The notes below the pieces were generated by a model, which saw only the letters and a program-made list of their open reading frames with translations, did no database searches and had not been told where the DNA came from. A stretch of 64,000 bases of DNA from positions 3,596,001 through 3,660,000 of the forward strand of contig CAVZRC010000003.1 of assembly GCA_963777695.1 (NCBI GenBank), read 5' to 3'. Of this stretch, positions 59,338-64,000 are shown piece after piece. Positions within the stretch are counted from its first letter, which is position 1. The number at the start of each line of letters is the position of its first letter. Both the position numbers and the translations under genes were made by a program. This DNA comes from CAVZRC01 sp963777695. GTDB taxonomy: Bacteria; Planctomycetota; Planctomycetia; Isosphaerales; Isosphaeraceae.

Positions 59338-60474
59338 CTACGGCGTCTTTTCCGCCGGCGACCTCGCATCGGCTTTGACATAGTCGCCCCTCAGGTAGCG
59401 GATCACCATCTGGAGGTCGTTGGGCGAGAGCTGATCCGCGTTGAAGGCGGGCATCTTCTGCTCCTTCTCCAGGAAGCCATACTTATCCGGGGCGTCCGGC
59501 TTGCGGATCATGCGAGCGGTCCACTGGGGCGATCCCCAGGCGAAGAGGTTGGGCGCCTCGCGCATGCCGCCCTCGGTGAAGCCGTCGACGATATGGCATT
59601 TCCCGCAGTCTTCCTCGAAGGCCTTGTATCCCGGATGCTTGGCGACATCGGGATTGGCGAGCCATTCCTCCGGGGTGGTCTCCGCGTCGATCGCGGCGAA
59701 CGAGGCGACGAAGTCGGCGACGTCATCGAGTGCCTTCCCTTTCAGCTTCGTTCCTTTCTTCCACTCGGCCATCCCGTCGCACTGGGGGACCTTGCCGAAG
59801 TAGGCCGGCGATTGCGGTTCCTCGAGCAAGCCGCGGATCCAGGCTCGGGAGCCGAAGCCGGCGAGGTCCGGGGCCGTCTGGGTGCCGGTCCCCTTGCCAT
59901 CATGGAAGTGGCAGCCGAGGCATCGTCGCTCCAGGACGGCCTTCCCGTGGGTGAGCGGGTCTCGTCGCAGGAGGTACGCGGCGCCATCCGGAGCGATGCC
60001 GGCCTCGGTCGACCCGGCCAGCAGCAGCGCCCGCTCGCGAGCGGCGTCCGCCTTATTGCGGGCTTCCTGGAAGAGCGGGTTCCGCGAATCGTCATAGAGC
60101 GCCTGGACGGTCAGGTAGCCGGCTCCCCCCAGGATCGTGAACACGAAGCCGCAGGCCAGGAAATGGGCGAGCTTGCCGGGGAGGACGCGATCGAGGAAGG
60201 GCAGGATTGCTAGGACCAGCAGGAGCGTGCTGGGGATCACGATCGTGCCGATCATCTCCCGGCTGCCGGGGAAATACTTGAGCATCTGAAAGAGCGCGAG
60301 GTAATACCATTCCGGCCGCGCCGGGTAGTCGGAGCTCGACGGGTCCGCCGGCGCGTCCAGGTTGGCGCCGCCTTCGCGGAGGACCAGGCCGACAACGACG
60401 CCGATCACCAGCAACGAAAAGAGCAGGTTCCGGACCATCTGGTCGGGCCAGTACGGCGCGGCGGGCTGGTTCAC
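59338..60474 (-). CDS. qcrC: Cytochrome b C-terminal domain fused to diheme cytochrome c
   Basis: 378 aa. The first 135 residues are a subunit-IV-like cytochrome b C-terminal domain with three membrane helices (NLLFSLLVIGVVVGLVL, STLLLVLAILPFLDRVL, CGFVFTILGGAGYLTVQAL) and the quinol-site segment SSDYPARPEWYYLALFQML (PEWY). The rest carries two c-type heme sites, RCLGCHFHDG and DCGKCHIVDG (CxxCH), with Met ligands likely later. It passes electrons from quinol to periplasmic acceptors as part of a bc complex with the Rieske and cytochrome b6 genes upstream, 27 bases away. Confidence 0.9.
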   Translation of the reverse strand: MNQPAAPYWPDQMVRNLLFSLLVIGVVVGLVLREGGANLDAPADPSSSDYPARPEWYYLALFQMLKYFPGSREMIGTIVIPSTLLLVLAILPFLDRVLPGKLAHFLACGFVFTILGGAGYLTVQALYDDSRNPLFQEARNKADAARERALLLAGSTEAGIAPDGAAYLLRRDPLTHGKAVLERRCLGCHFHDGKGTGTQTAPDLAGFGSRAWIRGLLEEPQSPAYFGKVPQCDGMAEWKKGTKLKGKALDDVADFVASFAAIDAETTPEEWLANPDVAKHPGYKAFEEDCGKCHIVDGFTEGGMREAPNLFAWGSPQWTARMIRKPDAPDKYGFLEKEQKMPAFNADQLSPNDLQMVIRYLRGDYVKADARSPAEKTP

Positions 60475-60501
60475 GGCCGAGGCGGGAGGCGTCAGGTGAT
60501 G

Positions 60502-61127
60502 TCAACGCGAGAGTATGACGTGGATCGTCAGGAAGAACACCAGGAACGCCGGCAAGACCGCGACGTGCAGGGCATAGAATCGGGTGAGCGTCTGGTTGCC
60601 GAACTCGCTGCCGCCGACCAGGATACTCTGGAGATACGGGCCGACGACCGGGGCCCCACTCACGATGTTGGTCACGACCTTGGTGGACCAGTAGCCCTTC
60701 TGGTCCCAGGGGAGCTGGTAGCCCGTGTGGCCGAATCCGATCGTGACCAGCATCAGGGCCAGCCCGAACCACCAGTTGAACTCGCGAGGTCGCCGATAGG
60801 CGCCGGCCCAGACGACCTGGAGCAGGTGCATGGCCAGCAGCACGATCATCGCCTGGGCCCCGAAGTGATGGACCCCTCGGATGAACCAGCCGAACCAGAC
60901 CTCCCGATTGATGTAGAAGACGCTCGCCCAGGCCGTCGAGGACGACGGGCTGTACGACGCCATCAGCAGCATCCCCGTGAATGCCTGGACCAGGAACATC
61001 ATGGTCAACGCCGAGCCGAAGACGTACCGCCAGCGCGCGCCCCGGCGATCGGTTCGTCGAGGGCGACGCGAGTGAACGTACCGAACCCCGTCCGGTCATC
61101 GAGCCAGTCGGACAATTGCTTAAACAA
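60502..61127 (-). CDS. qcrB: Cytochrome b6-type subunit, frameshifted near the N-terminus
   Basis: About 208 aa. The N-terminus (TTG at 61127, FKQLSDWLDDRTGFGTFTR) is read in the frame of the Rieske gene; near 61045, in a GCGCGCGC run, the frame changes and continues GARWRYVFGSALTMMFLVQ. Membrane helices hold the heme histidines: GVHHFGAQAMIVLLAMHLLQ and FYALHVAVLPAFLVFFLTIH. The second pair is separated by 14 residues, as in b6-type rather than mitochondrial-type cytochrome b. Quinol oxidation subunit of the complex. Confidence 0.88.
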
Positions 61128-61703
61128 GGGGATCCTCTCCTCGCTCTGGGAGCGGAAACGCTCGAACTTCACGCGGATCTCGGGGTCCTCGTCCTTGGTG
61201 ATCTCGACGTCGAGTCGATCCATCGGCCGGGGCGGGACCTGGTTCTCGGGCTTGCCTTCGAGGTCGAACGTGCTGGTGTGGCACGGGCACAGGAAGCTCT
61301 TGCCGTCGGCGGTCAGGTTGACGGCGCATCCCAGGTGGGGACACTCCGAGGTCATGGCGATCACCTCGGGCGTGCGGCCCTTCGGCTGGCGGATCAGCCA
61401 GACCGACCCCACCGGCTCGCGAGGATAGCGGACCCAGGCGTCCTGTCGTTCCTCGACGATCGCGAACGATCGCGGGACGCCGACCTGCAACTGGCTCAGC
61501 CGCGACAGGAAATGCAATCCCCGCTCGGGACTTCGCTTCCGCAGGGGAGACAGCACATAGGCCGCGCCCGGCACGGCCAGGACCAGGCCGATCAGTCCGC
61601 CGAGGGCGACCGCGACGCCGCCGAGGAAGCCTCGCCTGGGCATCTCCCGATCGCGATCGACCGGAGTTGTCACCCCGGCCGGCTCAATCAACTTCTCGTC
61701 CAT
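61120..61703 (-). CDS. qcrA: Rieske iron-sulfur protein
   Basis: About 194 aa. A twin-arginine-like RRGFLGGVAVALGG and membrane anchor (LIGLVLAVPGAAYVLSPL) precede the 2Fe-2S domain with ECPHLGCAVNL and FLCPCHTSTFDLEG. As read, the frame runs on into the cytochrome b6 N-terminus; one more C in the run near 61131 would end it at IPLV and a TAA (61120-61122) overlapping the b6 start, the normal layout. The ATG at 61703 has a GGGAG site; another ATG is at 61733. First gene of the operon. Confidence 0.9.
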
Positions 61704-62523
61704 TCGCGGAACTCCCTGGGTATTCGTCGGCATGGCGAGGGCCCTTTCGATGAAGCCCCATCAATCTCCGGCCTGTCGGGACCCCTCGGATCATTCGCGG
61801 CAACCGACGATGATTGACCCTAGAACCAACGCGACGGGCGGCCGACATCGGCGGCTGTTCATTCCCGACCGGACGCTTCGGCTTCTCGAGGCAGCCTGGA
61901 CGTGATCGGTTATGTCTCTGGGGTGGGAACCTGACGGCGGGTGAATCGCAGTCTCTTGTAACAGTCTATTTGGAGGATGGGTCCGGCTCAAGGGTCTGGA
62001 GTAGCCGAGCGATGCTCGGGGCGCCGAATACTGGGGAACGTTGCGCCGGATTGCACTCGCAACGAGTATCTTGCAAGGTCGCCCTCACCGATCTCCGGGG
62101 CCGGCAATGGGTTAGCGATGAGACTGCGACGAAGTCGGACCGGCCCGTGCAAGAGGGGCATGGACGCTCCTTTCCCGACTTCAGCCAACCCAGGACCCGA
62201 CTGGCCCATCGATTTCCCGACCGGTGCGCTGTCACTGGACTCTGGCTCCTGTTGAAATGACGGAACACGATCCCGCTATGATTACTATGCCGCAGCTTTG
62301 CAAATTCATTAACGCATCCCTCGCGAATTCTGGGTATTTTGCGCCGAACTCTCTACGGCGACGGCAGATACAAAACCCGCAAATAAAGCGGATTTCCGCG
62401 CCGTGGTTGGCTTCCCGAGCTCTTCGGGTATGCTCAGCGGGCGATCCTCCGCTTAATTGCACACCCCGAACGCAATCAGTCGTCCCGTGACCGGCAATCC
62501 TGCGCCCTGTACACTCGATTGCC
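61704..62523. other. Long divergent intergenic region
   Basis: About 800 bases between the Rieske operon (minus) and an ECF sigma gene (plus). More AT-rich at 62270-62400. No gene, tRNA or clear repeat recognised; promoters of both units should lie here. Confidence 0.5.
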
Positions 62524-63087
62524 ATGTCTGATGTAACCCGTCTCATCGAAGCCGTCCAAAAGGGAGACCGCCAGGTCGGGGCGGACCTGCTCCCGCTCGT
62601 TTACGACGAGCTGCGGAAGCTCGCCGCCGCGCGCATGGCCGCGGAAGCCCCCGGCCACACCCTCGACGCGACCGCCCTCGTCCACGAAGCCTACCTGCGG
62701 CTGGTCGGGGATCAGCAGTTCGACGGCCGCGGTCACTTCTTCGCGGCCGCCGCCGAGGCCATGCGTCGGATCCTCGTCGACCACGCCCGGGCGAAACGGG
62801 CGGAGAAGCGCGGCGACCGCCCGGCGCGAGCCGACCTCAACCCGGATCGCCTGCCGGCCGGCGGCTTCGACCCCGACCGCTGGATCGACCTCGACGAGGC
62901 CCTGACCCACTTCGCGGCGATCGACCCGACGGCGGCCGAGCTGGCGAAACTGCGGGTCTTCGGCGGTCTCTCCGTCGAAGAAGCGGGCGAGGCCCTCGGG
63001 GTTCCCCGTGCAACCGCTTTCCGCATCTGGACTTACGCCCGGGCCTGGTTGACCTCCCGTCTCGCCGATGGGTCGGGGAAATCATGA
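62524..63087 (+). CDS. ECF sigma factor (planctomycete type, kinase-linked)
   Basis: 187 aa. Region 2: LLPLVYDELRKLAAARMAAE, TLDATALVHEAYLRLVGDQ; DGRGHFFAAAAEAMRRILVD is characteristic of the group (TIGR02999-like) found beside Ser/Thr kinases in planctomycetes. Region 4 HTH: LRVFGGLSVEEAGEALGVPR. It should direct RNA polymerase to a small set of promoters. A kinase gene follows 251 bases later. Intact, unlike the sigma gene at 51526-52137. No ribosome site is obvious before the ATG. Confidence 0.92.
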   Translation: MSDVTRLIEAVQKGDRQVGADLLPLVYDELRKLAAARMAAEAPGHTLDATALVHEAYLRLVGDQQFDGRGHFFAAAAEAMRRILVDHARAKRAEKRGDRPARADLNPDRLPAGGFDPDRWIDLDEALTHFAAIDPTAAELAKLRVFGGLSVEEAGEALGVPRATAFRIWTYARAWLTSRLADGSGKS

Positions 63088-63243
63088 CTCTTCATGGCTG
63101 ATCGGGCTGACGCCCGAGGTTGGAGGACGTTCGTCCCGTCCGAACCACGGTCTCACGACCGTGGTCACGCTCCTCGTTCTCGCTCCCTCTGGTCGTGTTC
63201 GGCGAGAAGGGTCTGAAATCATCGCGGATTTTGTTGAGACTCG

Positions 63244-63338
63244 ACCGGCGGGAAATCCGCATTGAAGGGTGAACCAGGCGGAGGACTCGCGCCACCGGCG
63301 GGAAATCCGCATCGACAAGTGAAACAGGAGCTCAAGTC
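63244..63338 (+). repeat. Two direct repeats with 50-bp period before the kinase start
   Basis: A 19-base segment starting ACCGGCGGGAAATCCGCAT is present at 63244 and again at 63294, with partial identity continuing to about 35 bases (GTGAA-CAGG). The second copy ends just before the kinase ATG at 63339. Could be a small tandem duplication or paired binding sites for a regulator. Confidence 0.6.
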
Positions 63339-64000
63339 ATGCCCATCGATTCGAATCGCGCCCGCGATCTGTTCCTCTCGGCCCTCGAACTCCCACCCGA
63401 ACAGCGGCCGGGCTTCCTGGCCGTCGGCTACGGAGGGGATACTGAGCTGCGGGCCGAGGTCGAGCGACTGTTGGCCGCCAACGCCGAACCCGACAGCCTC
63501 CTCGAACCCGCTTCTCCCACGCCGGCGAATCCCACTGCGGCATTCGTCCTCGGCCATCTCGCGACCGTCGATCTCCCGGGCGGGACCTCCGCCACCGATG
63601 CGCCCGACCCGGACGCGCCCATCCCGACGGCGATCGCGCCGGGGAACCCCGGCCCGAGGGGACGCCGCCGACGCTCGACGGCACCGATCCCGATGCCACC
63701 GCTGCACCGGCCTCGGCGTCCTTCACGCCCCGCATCGTGAAGGTCCCGACAGGCGAAAGGATCGGCACGGTCATCGCCGGCCGGTACACGCTCGTCGAGG
63801 TGATCGGCGAGGGCGGCATGGGCTCGGTCTATCTGGCCAGCCAGACCGAGCCGGTCAAGCGGCAGGTGGCGCTCAAGCTGATCAAGACGGGGATGGACTC
63901 GAAAGCGGTGCTGGCCCGGTTCGACGCCGAGCGGCAGGCCCTCGCGCTGATGGACCACCCGAACATCGCCCGCATCTACGACGGCGGCCTCACACCGGCC
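63339..64000 (+). CDS. Ser/Thr protein kinase, C-terminus beyond window, frameshifted
   Basis: The ATG at 63339 gives the standard lead of these kinases: ARDLFLSALELPPEQRPGFL and ELRAEVERLLAANAEPDSLL. Near 63655 one base is off; the frame continues EGTPPTLDGTDPDATAAPAS and then the kinase N-lobe GRYTLVEVIGEGGMGSVYLA, QVALKLIKTGMDSKAVLARF, LALMDHPNIARIYDGG. It runs off the window before the catalytic loop. Paired with the ECF sigma gene, a common signalling arrangement. Confidence 0.85.

Overview
The window looks like a chromosomal piece of a planctomycete, most probably of the Isosphaeraceae type. This is inferred from high GC with strongly GC-biased third positions, two ECF sigma factor plus Ser/Thr kinase pairs (one kinase with a TPR-like tail), a PEP-CTERM protein, very large secreted or membrane proteins of unknown function, CsrA/FliW, and surface-glycan genes rich in coiled-coil sulfotransferases. 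No rRNA, tRNA or CRISPR array was seen.

Layout. (1) 1-18153 is a surface polysaccharide locus. A minus-strand block (1-8082) holds glycosyltransferases, a sulfotransferase, an NAD-dependent epimerase and RmlD/RmlC-like deoxysugar enzymes. A plus-strand block (8600-18153) holds a glycosyltransferase, WecB-type epimerase, GNAT/FemAB-like transferase, methyltransferase, NeuD-like acyltransferase, GH43-like protein, a second glycosyltransferase and a DegT aminotransferase, with a second sulfotransferase on the minus strand inside it. (2) 18274-19383 is an intact IS110-family transposase with a long noncoding 3' flank. (3) 19816-29663 holds metG, a PEP-CTERM protein, an aldehyde dehydrogenase, ispG, a XisH/XisI pair, a methyltransferase and a PMT-like membrane glycosyltransferase. 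Two inverted copies of a palindromic repeat abut the stop codons of three of these genes. (4) 29693-33088 is a tight operon of MetE-like protein, metallo-hydrolase and xylulokinase. (5) 33425-44962 is a pair of giant exported/membrane proteins followed by an FHA protein. (6) csrA, fliW and thiC. (7) 48190-52137 ECF sigma plus TPR kinase. (8) 52387-57819 a DevBCA-like exporter whose ATPase carries a cyclic-nucleotide-binding-like tail, interrupted by a nuclease-fold gene. (9) A glutamine-amidotransferase-like protein lacking its cysteine, then a Rieske/cytochrome b6/cytochrome b-c operon. (10) A second ECF sigma plus kinase running off the end.

A dominant feature is the number of apparent single-base indels: about twenty-five sites where one protein continues in another frame, several as compensating pairs that scramble only 15-35 residues. 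Many lie in C or G runs. They occur in housekeeping genes (ispG, qcrA/qcrB) as well as accessory ones, so uncorrected sequencing error is the simplest explanation; a reader should not treat each as a real pseudogene. I give full gene spans and mark the estimated shift points.

The most interesting biology I can support: the stop-codon-abutting palindromic repeat, the IS110 element with a possible guide-RNA region, the XisHI pair and the cyanobacterial-type nuclease-like gene inside the exporter operon, the ATPase with a cyclic-nucleotide-binding-like tail, the cysteine-less amidotransferase, and the giant-protein/FHA locus of unknown function.
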